From assembly GCA_029817715.1 (NCBI GenBank), contig JARUPY010000396.1, forward strand, positions 2,790,001 to 2,854,000: DNA of 64,000 nt. The letters run 5' to 3'. The number at the start of each line of letters is the position of its first letter. Within the stretch, counting starts at the first letter, position 1. The notes under the pieces were generated by a model. That model did not search any database and was not told where the DNA came from. It saw only the letters and a list, made by a program, of their open reading frames with translations. This stretch comes from Melastoma dodecandrum. Lineage: Eukaryota > Streptophyta > Magnoliopsida > Myrtales > Melastomataceae. The position numbers were made by a program, and so were the translations under genes. Positions 10,694 through 22,321 of this stretch are shown here, piece after piece.

Positions 10694-12723
10694 TGAGGAC
10701 AGATAAGGAGGACATGGGTTTGTGCCCCAAGGTTACAACTTGCTTATCTCTATATATGTTCTCTCTTTCTGCAACTTCTTGTTGGGGACCATTTCATTTG
10801 CATTTGCATTTGCACGTATTGTCACCAACTGTTCTATTCCAGAGCTTCATCATCCCATCCACTCGATTTCTCTAAAACTATGTCCAAAGGTAGCTTTTTC
10901 AAATCATATCATTTATGTTTGAGAGCAACCAATGGAAACGCAATGTAATCGCTCCTTGGCCCTTCACCGCCTTTTCTTTCTTTTTTTTTCTTCATATATT
11001 ATCATAAATAATTGTTTTAAAGATTAGGACGTCTTGCGTCCTACCGCTGTTATATCTTCTTGAAATCTAACTTCGCTTAAGGAACAGTCGGTTCAAATTT
11101 CAATTCGGTCAAATTATTATGTCATGCACTTGAACTATTTTTAATTTTATTCTAAAAATTTTAAAAATATATCAAATTTAACATAGTTTTTTATTAGGAA
11201 TTATCAATGGTATAAACACAAACTTTCTACGATTGAATTTTCAAGATGATTTATTCATTGTGCCGCACAAAGAATTTACCCATGCGAGCCATAAATAACA
11301 AGCTTTTACCATTTTATAGCTTATTACTATTTTCCTTGTCTGTATTCTTCGACATACTTGGTTCAAGATCCTCGTCTTCGTTTACAATATCGCATGTTAT
11401 AGCATATGCATATACAACATCCAATGTCGATTTCATCTATTTCCAGTCAAAACATAGTTTATAGAGATCTATTCATTAGACGTTTCACTTGCATTTTATG
11501 CTTATTAGCAATACTATGTTGTCGGGACGTCAATTTTTATTGAAGCATTTGCAGTTGGAATACAAAACGTAGTCACTTTCTTAGGTTTAGTAAAAGCATA
11601 GACAATTGATTTGCTAAATTTTGAAATTGAATAATTTTCTGAACTTCAAGTTTAGATTGTTTTGTATGAGGATCCTAGTGAGCCAATGATAACTCACGCG
11701 AGATTATTTCATTTTCCAACTGCTTATGTTAGCCTTTCAAAGTCAGAAATGTCATTTCATTAAATTGACAATCGGGAAAGTGTGCCGTAAATATATCTCT
11801 CATTTATGGGGACAGTGAATACGCTTCAGGGGTCTCTCTGGTTTGTCTGCCCGTGGGTGAATGTCTATCCACCTTAGAGGACATCAACACCGACCTTTGG
11901 GGAGGCATTGAAGTAGTGGGTTTTACTTGTTATCAACGAAGAGATGGTGATGGGGTTCACTCTTGGTCGATGATGGGACAATTAGGTGTGCCCATTAATG
12001 GAGTACTTGGTTTAAGGATTCGGCCATGAAATTGAATAAACTAACAATCTTATTTATTTCTATTTTCTTATCTTTTTTATTTCATTTCTTTCCTTTTTCT
12101 TCAATTCAGTTTCTTAAATTTTAAAGAGAAATGAAAAAAATGGGATTCACTTGCTCATGATAAGAAATACTTCTTCCCTTATCCATTCCATTATTTTCAT
12201 CTTCTCCTCTTCTTCCTTGACTAAGTACCCCATTTTTTTAAACAACTCTCTTAATAATCACTATAGTTTTTCCATTCCCATTCCATTCCATTCGAAATTC
12301 CATTTTAAAAATCAAACAAGGTATAAAGGATATTGTTCGGTTATAACAATAGGCTTCTTGTATTGAAATTTTATTTTATTTGACATTTGATCAGATAGAA
12401 TTAACAATCATAACTGACCATGTCAGGTGATCAGATTTGGTCTAAGAGTATGTGTACCAAATACGAGTTGGCAAATGTATACCGAGCGATGGCATCATGT
12501 CTTGTTGAGTATTCAATGATAGAACAACTTGTGATTTTAACGTGGCTTTATGCTTTAGGTGAAACATTGCTCCTTGATGTCTCATTGAGAGAATGATCTC
12601 ATTGTAATGTGTGTAAGGTGATCCCTAATTGTTAAGCTTTATATTTTGTCAAAACACGAAAGGAGAAACTTAAAATCTCTTGTAAATAAAATGGTTAGTT
12701 TAGGGTGTATTTAGGATGGAAAT
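10694..12723. other. Gene-free AT-rich intergenic DNA
   Basis: No coding region, RNA gene or clear repeat boundary was recognised. The segment ends at the 5-bp target site (12,719-12,723) of the solo LTR that follows. Confidence 0.5.
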
Positions 12724-13689
12724 TGTTGGGACGGTTTTGATAATGAACCGGACCCTCTGTACTACAGAAGCTCGAACATTCTATTCTACAGAAGCTTCTC
12801 ATAATGAGGATCTTTTTGTAAGAATCATTGTTGTAATTAGATAATTATTTATTAATTATTTAATTACGAAATATATATTATCTGATTAAGATATTCGTCT
12901 AATCATATTACCATGATTTGATTTTCAAATAATTATATTGGAGATATTATTTCTCATAGAAGGAAATGTATCTTCTATATATGGAAAGGTTCTGTTGACT
13001 GATATGCAGGCTTCTGTAAGCCATACGATCTCTACATGACCATTATTTGGATACCTATCACTACCACCTGTCCAGATACACTCTCACGTGTCTCTTTATC
13101 AGGATGGAATTGATTTTAATTCATTTGGAAACAAATCAATGATTGTTTCCATCTGGAGGTTATCGAGCAGAACCTTCTGCGATACCTTCTGTGGTGCACT
13201 ATTCATGGAAAATATATCATAATCTTATTCTGATTTATTTTCTATCTGAATGCTTGCACGTGTATGATATTATTGCAGATTAATTATTTTGTAAACTAAC
13301 TTTTAATTTCTTCTTTTACAGATTACGCATTTATATTTTCATTCTTGCATTTTCTTCTTTGAACCTTGTGTATAAAAAGGGGCCACACTCTCTGATAAAA
13401 AAAAAGACAGAACATTCATTTTCCCTTATCCCATTCTGTCCAGAGGGAGCGTGTGCTTGAGCTTTAGTTCTTTCATTCGAGGAGCACTATCGGCGGAAGC
13501 TGCATCGTTGGTGAAACCTTTTGGGAGAGTGACTCGGGGGCTCGAGGGACTTGACTGGAAGCTGCAGGATACATTGGCTGGAGGCACGGCTGGAGGTCGT
13601 GTGATCAACGTGCAGTGGGTCGGAGAGAAGGGCTGAACTTCTGGAGCACAGAAGGTGAGGGACTAACCAGCTTCTGTTGTGTAGAGCTC

Positions 13690-13875
13690 TCTGTGCAGGA
13701 ACCTCAGGACAAGAGGAAGGTTGTCACCTTAGGACAGGAGAAAGGCTGTCACCCCAGGACAGAGGGAACGCTGTTCAACCTCAGGACAAGAGGAAGGCTG
13801 TCACCTCAGGATAGGAGGAAGGCTGTCACCCCAGGACAGAGGGCACGCTGTTCATCCTAGGACAAATGATACGTT
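13690..13875 (+). repeat. Short tandem repeats inside the LTR (aggacaagaggaaggctgtc type)
   Basis: Imperfect units of about 24-30 bp containing ggacagagg or ggacaagagg followed by gctgtcacc or gctgttca. At least six units can be counted in the transcribed part of the LTR. Confidence 0.8.
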
Positions 13876-14029
13876 GTCCACCCTAAGACAAAGGGAACGT
13901 TGTCTGCTTGCGTAGGGTTTGCTACGTACTCGCGTGGGGTACGCCACGAAGTCGTTATCCTTGAGGGATTGCGCATTTGCTACCTTGTTAGTCACATTAA
14001 CGCGTGCAACCTCCTGTAGTGCAGAATCT

Positions 14030-14560
14030 TCGGTTCTGTACAACCTCCTGTAGAGTAGAACCTTAAGGTCTGAATCTACTCTAGTGCAGAACCTTACGGT
14101 CTGTACACATCTCAAGTCACTTCTAATACGAACCATTTTGGTTTGTTATAGATTGACACATTCTTAGTATTGAACCTTACAGTCTGTGCTATACCTTCTG
14201 TGATACAGAATCATTGGATCTATTCTATAGAAGGTTGACGCTTACAGTACAGAATCTCTTGATCTGTACTATAGAAGGATAACACGTCTGACACAGAACC
14301 TTCTGGTCAGTATTGTGCCTTACCTTCTTCGACACAGAACCTTCGGTCTGTGTTGTGCCTAAGTCTCTTCGACACAGAACTCTTTGATCTGTGTTGTGCC
14401 GAACTTACTACGATACAGAACCTTCTGGTCTGTATTGAGCCTAAGTTACTATAGTACAGAACCTTCGGGTTTGTGCTACATAACGAGCCTCTACGGTACA
14501 GAACATTTCTGGTCTGTGCTCTGCCACTCAAGCCTCTATTGTACAGAACCTTTGGATCTG
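14030..14560 (+). repeat. Imperfect repeats with palindromic cores inside the LTR
   Basis: About ten units of 45-60 bp share a core like cagaaccttcggtctgtg, each able to pair internally (acagaa...ttctgt and similar). They lie in the region expected to be the R/U5 leader of the retroelement RNA. Confidence 0.75.
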
Positions 14561-14842
14561 ATTTCAGTTACAATCATTTGGGTAATTTGTACAGAGATAT
14601 ATTTGAGTGGAAACCATCCAAATATCTGGGTGAAGAGTGGATGTAAGCAATTTGCTGAACCACTATAAAAATACTTGTGTCCAATCAAACATTTTGCGAA
14701 CACAATCAAACGTTCTGTTGTACAGAAACCTATCTAAGGTTCTGTGTTATAGAAACTTCCTTCCGCTGCGGGGTAAAACGAAAAAGCGTTAAAATCCGAA
14801 TTTGGAGATTAACACTAATTCATCCCCCCTCTTAGTGTAACA

Positions 14843-15678
14843 GAAATGTATCATCTTGAATATGTTATACCATTGATATTTATAAGATTATTTATCCATT
14901 ATAAAATCTAATCGAATTAGTCGGGTCTACGAAGTAATCGCCTAGGTTAGTGAATCTTTTTCATGACATTATGCCACATTAATATATAAAGTGTTGCTCT
15001 CAATAAGCCATATGAATACGCTTCAAGTATTTTAAATATCGAGAGAGCCGATAAAGTCAGTGCACCGCATCGAGTGTTGTTAAGTTTGAGACTAATGTAA
15101 ATTTTTATTTGAAACGTTGTTTAAGTTGGCATAAGTAACGTATTTTGTATGCTTAACTTAACGAACAAGTGAAGTTTTTCGATATTTGTATTATAAGCAT
15201 TAGACTATCAAGGTAGCTCATTTTCAATGCGAGGTGTTTCACGTGCGCGTTTATCCAGGAATTTTGCTACGAGAAACTGTGATGCTATGAAAAGATACGA
15301 CCGAAGCTTCTCCCCCTTCAACTAGGACAACTCCTTAAATGGGATTTTGCTCTCAAAGTCTCCTGAGCATTAACAGAAAGCCAACCATCACAAGTCACTT
15401 GAGAAAACAACTACATGATTCAAATTCTAAAACAAAAAAAAAAAAAAATCGAACAGAAAGAGAGATTTAACATAAACTGAAAATAGGGGATTATCCGGGA
15501 CATCCTGGGCCAGTCAAACTCTATTGGATCGAGACATCATCAATCCATATATATTTTATGAAAACACAACCCACACACATATGTATGTTGTTTCATATAT
15601 TTGAAAGATATTTTGATGAGAGTGGTTCTTTCTATTCCGGGGAATCATTTTAAGTCCAATCCTTTCAAAAAGAAACCC
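14843..15678. other. Intergenic DNA downstream of the TNL gene
   Basis: AT-rich with an A-run near 15,433. It is probably 3'-flanking DNA of the minus-strand TNL gene. No other feature seen. Confidence 0.5.
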
Positions 15679-16344
15679 TCACCTTCCCTTTACGAAGTAA
15701 CCCTCGTAAGGGCCCACATAGTTCCGTGGCATCATCATTTTGCACTCGGAAACTACAAGATTCAACCGGCCTGGTGATTGTGTATCTGATAGAGGGGGCA
15801 AATATCGGATCGTACCGCACTCAGATATAATCAATGCTCTCAGGGAATCAGGTGGCCGTGAGATGTCTGCAATCTCCACCAGCTCCGGGCAACCGTGTAG
15901 GTACAATTTCTGGAGATTCTGAAGCCTTGATATGCCATCCACCCTCTCCAGGAACTCACAGTTCCAAATTGACAACTCGGTGAGGTTCTTCAGCAACTCA
16001 AGACCATCTAACCGGATTTCAGTAGGAATGACTTTGACTAGTGCTAATTTTGACAAGCCCCGCAACTTGCAAAGGAATTCCAAGCGTGACAGAGTGACGG
16101 AGTGAAGTAACCTCAAAGACTGCAATCCAGAGGGAAGGCACACCTCCGAGGGGTTTGGACATGATATAGAGAGATGTCTGATCGTGGGAGAGTGCTGATC
16201 CAACCCAGTGGACAAGTAGCTGGGCATCGGCGACAGGTCCAACCATAAATTGTCCAATTTGGGCAGATGTTGAATCCAGGTCATTATGTTCTCTACCAGG
16301 GCCGGGCGATTATCCCAAGGGTATCCAGCATTTCCTGATTTGGA
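15679..16344 (-). pseudogene. Stranded C-terminal LRR tail of the TNL gene, beyond an in-frame stop
   Basis: The frame continues without a break for 221 further residues after the TAG at 16,345-16,347 and keeps LRR character (IWNCEFLERVDGISRLQNLQ, LYLHGCPELVEI, LIISECGTIRYLPPL). The join is in frame: 21 codons from the TAG to the next Met at 16,284. This was evidently once part of the same protein. Confidence 0.75.
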
Positions 16345-19300
16345 CTAATCGAAATTTGAAAAGCGCAGACGGTCCAAATTGGTTAGACTCGAGAGGTCTG
16401 GAATAGATTTCAGTGACTCGGATTCAATTTCTAATCTGGCCAGGCTTACTGGGAGATTGGTCCACTCCTGAATCTCATCATGAGATCCCAAACACAACGA
16501 CTTGAGACGTGACAACTGACCAATCCATGAGGGCTTCCCGCTTATCCGTGTCTCTGAAAAATTTAATGATTTCAGGGACTGTAACTTGTAGATCTCTTGG
16601 GGAATTTCCCATTCCAAAGCCCTATTGCCACGGACGTTCAACACTTGCAGCCTGTCTAGATCTACAATTGTTGCGGGTAGCCCCGTTAAGTTGTTACATC
16701 TAACATCCAGTATCCTCAATCTCCTGAGCTTGCCAATTGATTTTGGAAGTTCAGTGATTACTTGACCCCTTAGGATGAGCTTGCATAAAGATCCCAAATC
16801 ACCGATGGAGTCTGGGAGATTCTTCAGTGACCAACCATATGTTATCTTCATAACTTTCAGACATTTCAACCCTCCAATGCTATCTGGAAGTCTCTCCAAT
16901 TTAAGTCTATCAATTACAAGGCTTGTAAGGGCCCTTAACTTGCAGATGGAGTTTGGCAGGTGGAGAACATCCATGGTAAGGCAGTTATACCACCGAGAAC
17001 CGATCATTTCAAAGGAATTCAGGGATTCTAGATTGGCGATTGAGGTAGCAATGTGAACAAAATTGTTGCAATCATCAATCACCAACTTCTCCAAACTCAA
17101 AAATGAAGAGAGGTCGGGAGTGGTATTTAAATCGAGGCCTTTGAGCTGTAACACCTTCAGATTTCTCGCTGTCTGGAGGACAATCAGAAGTTAATCATCA
17201 CGGAATCCCAGAATCACAAAAGAATAAACTAGAGAAGGGTTAAATACCTTGAATTGTCCCCATCCAGACCAGGTATCCGTAATATTACTGTTTGAAAGTC
17301 TTAGAACCACTAAGTTCTGGAAGCACAAATTGGTCCAACGAAATTCCACAGGACAATTCTCCCATGAGAACCACAATAATTTTGAGACACAACTACTTTC
17401 TTCGCATTCTCCAACAAAGCTTCCTCCGTGCAATTCCATGAACCTTAGACCCGAAAGACTTGACATTTCTACGGAAGTGAAATCGTGGGCATAGTTTGAA
17501 TCGAGCTTTAGAGCTTTAACTTGACTTGTTCCCTGAAATAAAAAACCAGCTGTTGGGAGGTGATCAGCACCACACGAATCTATACATGTATATGGAACAA
17601 TTAACATAAACTTTTACCTGTTTTTCCAAGAACAAACACAGAGCATCTTTATTACATAACCTACTTTGCATTCCGAGATTCCCATTGCTCTGCTTACGAA
17701 CAACTTCTCTTCCCAGTTCTTTAAAAAGATCGTGCACCCAAAATCTGTCGTTGTAGACAATCTTTATCATTGCATAAGAAATCAATGTATCGATGCTTGT
17801 TTCTGGAAAAAGACAACAAGCTTCCCAGTAGTAGTCTGCATCTGTCCTCTCTTGGCCGAAAAAGAAGAATACGATATCAAGAAAGATTTCTTTTTCCTCA
17901 TCATTGAGTACCTCGTAACTCGACATCAGTATTTCTCTATAAAGACGATCATGGGGCACCATCTTTAATTTCTTCAAGGTTTCTTTCCAAATTGCCAAAC
18001 GTTTTCCTCTTAGATATGATCCTATGACCTCAATAGCCAAAGGAATGCCTCCTGTGAAGGAGAGGATATCATACGATAGCTGCTCATAACCATGAGGAGG
18101 TTCATATTCGCCAAAGGAATGGCCACAAAGGAGCTTCAGAGAATCGTCGAAATCCAATTCCCTCATCTGATGGATGTAAATCTTTTTCCCTTGCAACATC
18201 ACCAAATTGTTTTTAATCTGGTCGACATTCGCAATGCAATTCAAGTTCCTAGTTGTGATGATGACTCTGCTTCCCAAGCCAACCCAGTCTCCCATTCCAA
18301 TGAGTTTTCTGATCTGGTCCATATCACTCACGTCATCTAGAACAATGAGAACATTTTTGTTTCGTACCATACCTTGTATGCAATTCATGGCATCATTTTC
18401 ATCGCTGAAATTGTATGGTGAGAATCTGAGCAGGTCGCGTAGCAATTTATTCTGAAGATTCACAATACCGTTTATTGCGGCCGACTCTCTAATACTCGAG
18501 AGGAAACTGCAACCTTGAAAATTCCGGCATAACTTGTTAAAGACGGCATTTGCAAGAGTCGTCTTGCCAATGCCACCCATCCCATGAATCACCACAATAC
18601 ACACGTCTCGAGATCCACAATCCAGTGCGTCGATTATTTCAAGTACTTGCTCCTCATTTCCAATGAAATGATCCGGAAGGATTCTGTTTGGTTGCTGGAG
18701 CCGATGACTGATGTGTTCGGTAATTTGTCTCATGAGCTTCCCCTGGCTGTCTCATTAAAAAATTACAAAAAAAAAAAAAAATTATAACAGAAAGATCGTT
18801 CCAAAAGTAAATTGGAAGAGAAGGAAAAAGATTTTTACCCTTGGAAAGTTTGCAATTTCCACCCCTTCGTCTCGGGAACCTTTTTTAGGGCCTCCTGCCA
18901 CTCCCGCACCCTGTCGTGGCCGTAGCACTCCTCATGACAGAGAAGGTCCTTGGCATACAACTCAGTCTTCAGCTTCACGTCCTCTGGCTCCACGTCGAAG
19001 AAAACCGGAAGGATTTCCTTGCTGTTTGATTTCGTTGCACAATCAACCATCTGAGCCAGTTCAATGAGGCACCACTTGCTGGAGGCATAGTTCCTGGAGA
19101 AGATAGGTACATATAACTTGGAGGAGTCGATTGCTGCCTTGAGCTCATCCCCAATATTTTCACCTACATGAAGCGCCTCGTCATCCATAAAAACGCGAAT
19201 ACCAGCCTCTGTCAGGAATTCGTATAGGCAGTCGACGAAGGTCTTGCGGATGTCGGAACCCCTGAAGTTGAGGAAGGCATCGTACGCCTCACTTGATGAT

Positions 19301-19359
19301 GTGCCGGAAGCATTGGGCTGCGCACTCACGGAGGAGTCGGTGATTCTCTTTCTCTCCAT
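16345..19359 (-). CDS. TIR-NBS-LRR (TNL) disease-resistance-type protein, copy 2
   Basis: Intracellular immune receptor class. Exons: 18,839-19,359 (TIR), 17,618-18,746 (NB-ARC), 17,248-17,532 and 16,345-17,172 (LRR). The spliced frame is 920 residues. The TIR has AFLNFRGSD and the catalytic-type Glu in WCLIELAQ. The NB-ARC has the P-loop GMGGIGKTT, kinase-2 NVLIVLDDVSD, GSRVIITTRN, GGIPLAIEVIG and an MHD-like WVHDLFKELG. LRR units follow with LPxSI spacing (NSICKLRAL, LPDSIGGLKCL, LPKSIGKLRRL). A TAG at 16,345-16,347 ends the frame early although LRR coding continues in frame for 221 residues, so the protein is either truncated or the gene is a recent pseudogene. The start at 19,359 is preferred because copy 1 uses the same Met; an upstream in-frame Met exists at 19,425. 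Confidence 0.85.
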
Positions 19360-19952
19360 GGATAGAGGAAACGAGGGTGGTTCGTCAATAAGACTTATGG
19401 ATCCTCTGTGGCAGCGGCAATACAACTTCTGCCTCTATATATTTCCAACCACGACACTGATTTACGTCAAGATGCAGGAAGTTTCCTTCTCATTTGCTTG
19501 GAAAAGTTCAAAGTAAGAAAGGACAAAACTCTTGCTTAATTGAGGAAGGTTCAAGGAAGCTACCCCGGAGAGAGTTTGTGTTGACCAGAGAGAGTTGATT
19601 ACTGTCGTCCACTTCCTTCCCAATTACAATCAGCAGATGACTTACTACCAGTCAGTGAGACACCAGCTGCAGTGGCGGCCCCAGGAACTCCTCGGGGTTC
19701 CACCAGTATGAAGACACGTCCCAGGCTTCTCCAACATTCGAAAACATGAGGATCAAAATCAACATGTTGCCTTCAGCATCTCGATTTTGAAATGACGGGC
19801 ATAAAAAATTTTCTTTTCTACTCCATTCTCATCTTTCCATATCATTTCTCTGTCTGTTTATTTCATGTTTTTAACTACCAAATCCAATGCAAAACACGGC
19901 TTAACGAACACGTTGATTTATACACACCGTCCTCTTTCCTTGTCCCTTCTTC

Positions 19953-21075
19953 TCAAACAGGGGATGACAGCAAATGCCTGGCCTTCATCTTGTGGATAGC
20001 GCCAGCAGGGTCCAGGCTCTTCGAGCACGTCCACGTGCAGTTCTTTATCGTCCTGCACCAGTACAACTTCCTCATGTCGTCTGTCATCGCCCTCAGCCTC
20101 TCGTCCGCATATTCGTCTCGACTGTACCTCAGTTCCAGTTACGATCAATGGATTGGAATTATGTTCCAATCTTTCTTTTTGTGGGATACCGAATGATTCA
20201 TACCTGTCGAAGATCCATCTGTAGGTGTGGATCAGCGGAGCCGGCCCCAGGAACTCCTCAGGGTTCCACCAGTAGGAAGGGCGTGCCCCGCTACAACATG
20301 CGCAGAGTATGCACTTGTACAGCCCGTCCAGCTTCTTCCTATCCTCGGGGCTCTGCTTAGATTCCCGTCCATCCTTGGGTGGTTGTCGCATCTTAAGCCA
20401 TGGCTCGATGGACCTGAACCATCAAAATAACATTGACCTCTCTTTCCGCACAAATAAAAGAAACAAGTCTAGGCTAAAAACCTGTATTGGTTGAAGAAGT
20501 TGGTGAGGTCGACCAAAAGGTCCTCGATAACAAACATGTGCGGCAGCGGGTGATCATTGTCGCCCTCCTCGTGTCGGGGTCAATCGGCTTGAGGCATGCT
20601 GACGGTGTTGGTCCCATCAATGTTCATGGAACACGAACCGCATATCCCCTCCCTGCACGACCTCCTGTAGCTCAAGGTCGAGTCATCCTCGGCTTTTATC
20701 TTCTGAAGTGTATCCAGTACCTGGAAACAGAATCCCACCAGGTCAATAATCTCAAACCCATATCCTGAAAGCCCTCCCGCCGTCTGCACAAACCATGGGG
20801 CCACAGCTGGCGAGGTCGACAATGTATGACTGAAGATACGGCTTCCTGTTGGGTTCATCGGGGCTCCATCGGTAAATCTGGAACTCCTTGAGCAACTTCT
20901 CCTTGTCCCTGACGGCCCGAAACTCCTCCAGCACTTCCTCTGCATGTTTAATCCCCTTCGGATGCCCTTCCAAGACGGGGAACTTCCCGCCACTACCGTC
21001 GCTCACATCCCGGCCTCTGGACAACGCACCAACAACCTTGTCGACCCCTCTCCTGAACAGGACAGCCCTGGACAT
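19953..21075 (-). pseudogene. SDH2: Succinate dehydrogenase iron-sulfur subunit (SDH2) pseudogene, copy 2
   Basis: Exons read as 20,794-21,075, 20,482-20,720, 20,204-20,413 and 19,953-20,121, all with GT-AG introns. It keeps [13 protein letters not shown], the [10 protein letters not shown] cluster motif and the terminal YWCRTIKNCTWTC cysteines. Lesions: a 1-bp insertion at about 20,600 that leads to TGA at 20,580-20,582; the same 1-bp C deletion as copy 1 at about 20,548-20,550; and the same Cys-to-Arg change (20,281-20,283) in CxxCxxCxxxC, the position of a 3Fe-4S ligand. The two shared lesions predate the duplication. Total exon length (900 bp) matches a normal SDH2 of about 280-300 residues. 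Confidence 0.9.
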
Positions 21076-22321
21076 CGTCTTGTCTCCGCATGCCTCCTTT
21101 CGGCCGCGACGTTTAATTAAACCCAAGCAAGTGCAGATGTCCGCATGAACGAAACGTGTCCGGGGTCGTTCCACGACTAACCGGATTGAAATATTTTGGG
21201 CCCACCGAGGATTTTTATCTGGGCTTTTCAAACGAAAGGCCCCCAGCCCAAATGTATATAACGTGATTGTAAAGTTTGGGACGTGGGGACGTCAAAAATA
21301 CGTGGTTCAAAACTCGGAAAGACGTGTGGATTTGGTTGATCATCGAATCTAATCGTGTTAAGGTTTAATTGTGCTAATTTAGACTTGTTTATTACTCGGC
21401 AGTAGATAGCTGTGAAATGAAATAAAGTATGGAAAATGTACTAAAGGAAAAATAGATGGGAATGTAAATGGGAATGGTATTCTCACGCTGGATCCCCTAA
21501 CTTATTTGCCATACCAAATCATATATACATTTAGATATGCATGGAGATACGAAATTAAAAGCGAATCTAGAAGTGTATAACTTGCAGGAAGCCAACACAT
21601 CATTCAAAAGAGGAATATATATAATATATATTCGTGTGTGGATGAAGATACGAAATTAAAAGTAAATCGCTCGTCAATTCAGATTGTTATCTAATGCAAA
21701 AAAATGATTAAGTAATTTGAAGTGACATAACCCAATCCAACGAAATATTGAATTATACATGGCATTGGGGATTCTAAATCTAAAAAATGGTGAGTTATTG
21801 ATTTTTTTTATGTTGACCGACTTATATTATTAGAAAATAGGAAATTTTATTTATTTTAGTACTACGTACTTATTTTAGAATAATAAATTATTTTTTAAAT
21901 TTTAATAGAAAATATCGATATAATCGAGACAATTTTTATTTTGTCGTTATTTAATTTGTTGTATAATTTTATTATTAAGTTTTATTTTTATATTGGTTTT
22001 GATCAAATTTATGTTTTAGTGAAATTCAAATAAGCTAAGAACGAGAAAAAGAAAAAAGCAAAAGGAGAGAAAGAACGGAGGAGTTCTTGTTGATTTTCAA
22101 GAGATTCGCATAAAATAGATATTTTTTTTGTTTTTAGAGATTTTATAATAAAAATTATTTAAAAAATTATAATCGAATTAATAATAAATAAAAATTCACA
22201 CTAACAAAAATAACTAATGATTTTAAAATTGCCATTTAATAAAACGTGATATTCACCACAAAAACCCTAAGAAACCAGGAGGAGGAAGGAAAACCCACCA
22301 AGGGAGTGAAACCGGGAAGAG
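21076..22321. other. Divergent intergenic region between SDH2 pseudogene and RPB3
   Basis: This is the probable RPB3 promoter and 5' leader. It is very AT-rich and contains blocks absent from copy 1. A tatataac on the plus-strand text at 21,255-21,262 and several AT runs are present, but I cannot pick a certain RPB3 TATA box. The leader just upstream of the ATG (22,270-22,321) is purine-rich and was partly deleted in copy 1. Confidence 0.5.

Larger units (their letters stand above)
12724..14842 (+). mobile_element. Solo LTR, 2,119 bp, probably Copia superfamily
   Basis: The element begins TGTTGGG and ends GTAACA, giving TGTT/AACA inverted ends. It is flanked by a perfect 5-bp direct repeat GAAAT (12,719-12,723 and 14,843-14,847), as expected for LTR retrotransposon integration. 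A TATA-type box (tataaaaagg) at 13,371 marks the U3/R region. The C-rich run followed by ctcttagtgt near the 3' end resembles the end of many plant Copia LTRs. No internal gag-pol and no second LTR is present, so it is a solo LTR left by LTR-LTR recombination. Two families of internal direct repeats make it unusually long. Confidence 0.88.

Noticed and set aside
13700..14560. CRISPR-like or satellite array
   Set aside because: Units are imperfect, have no regular spacers and sit inside a defined LTR of a plant genome, so they are retroelement leader repeats.
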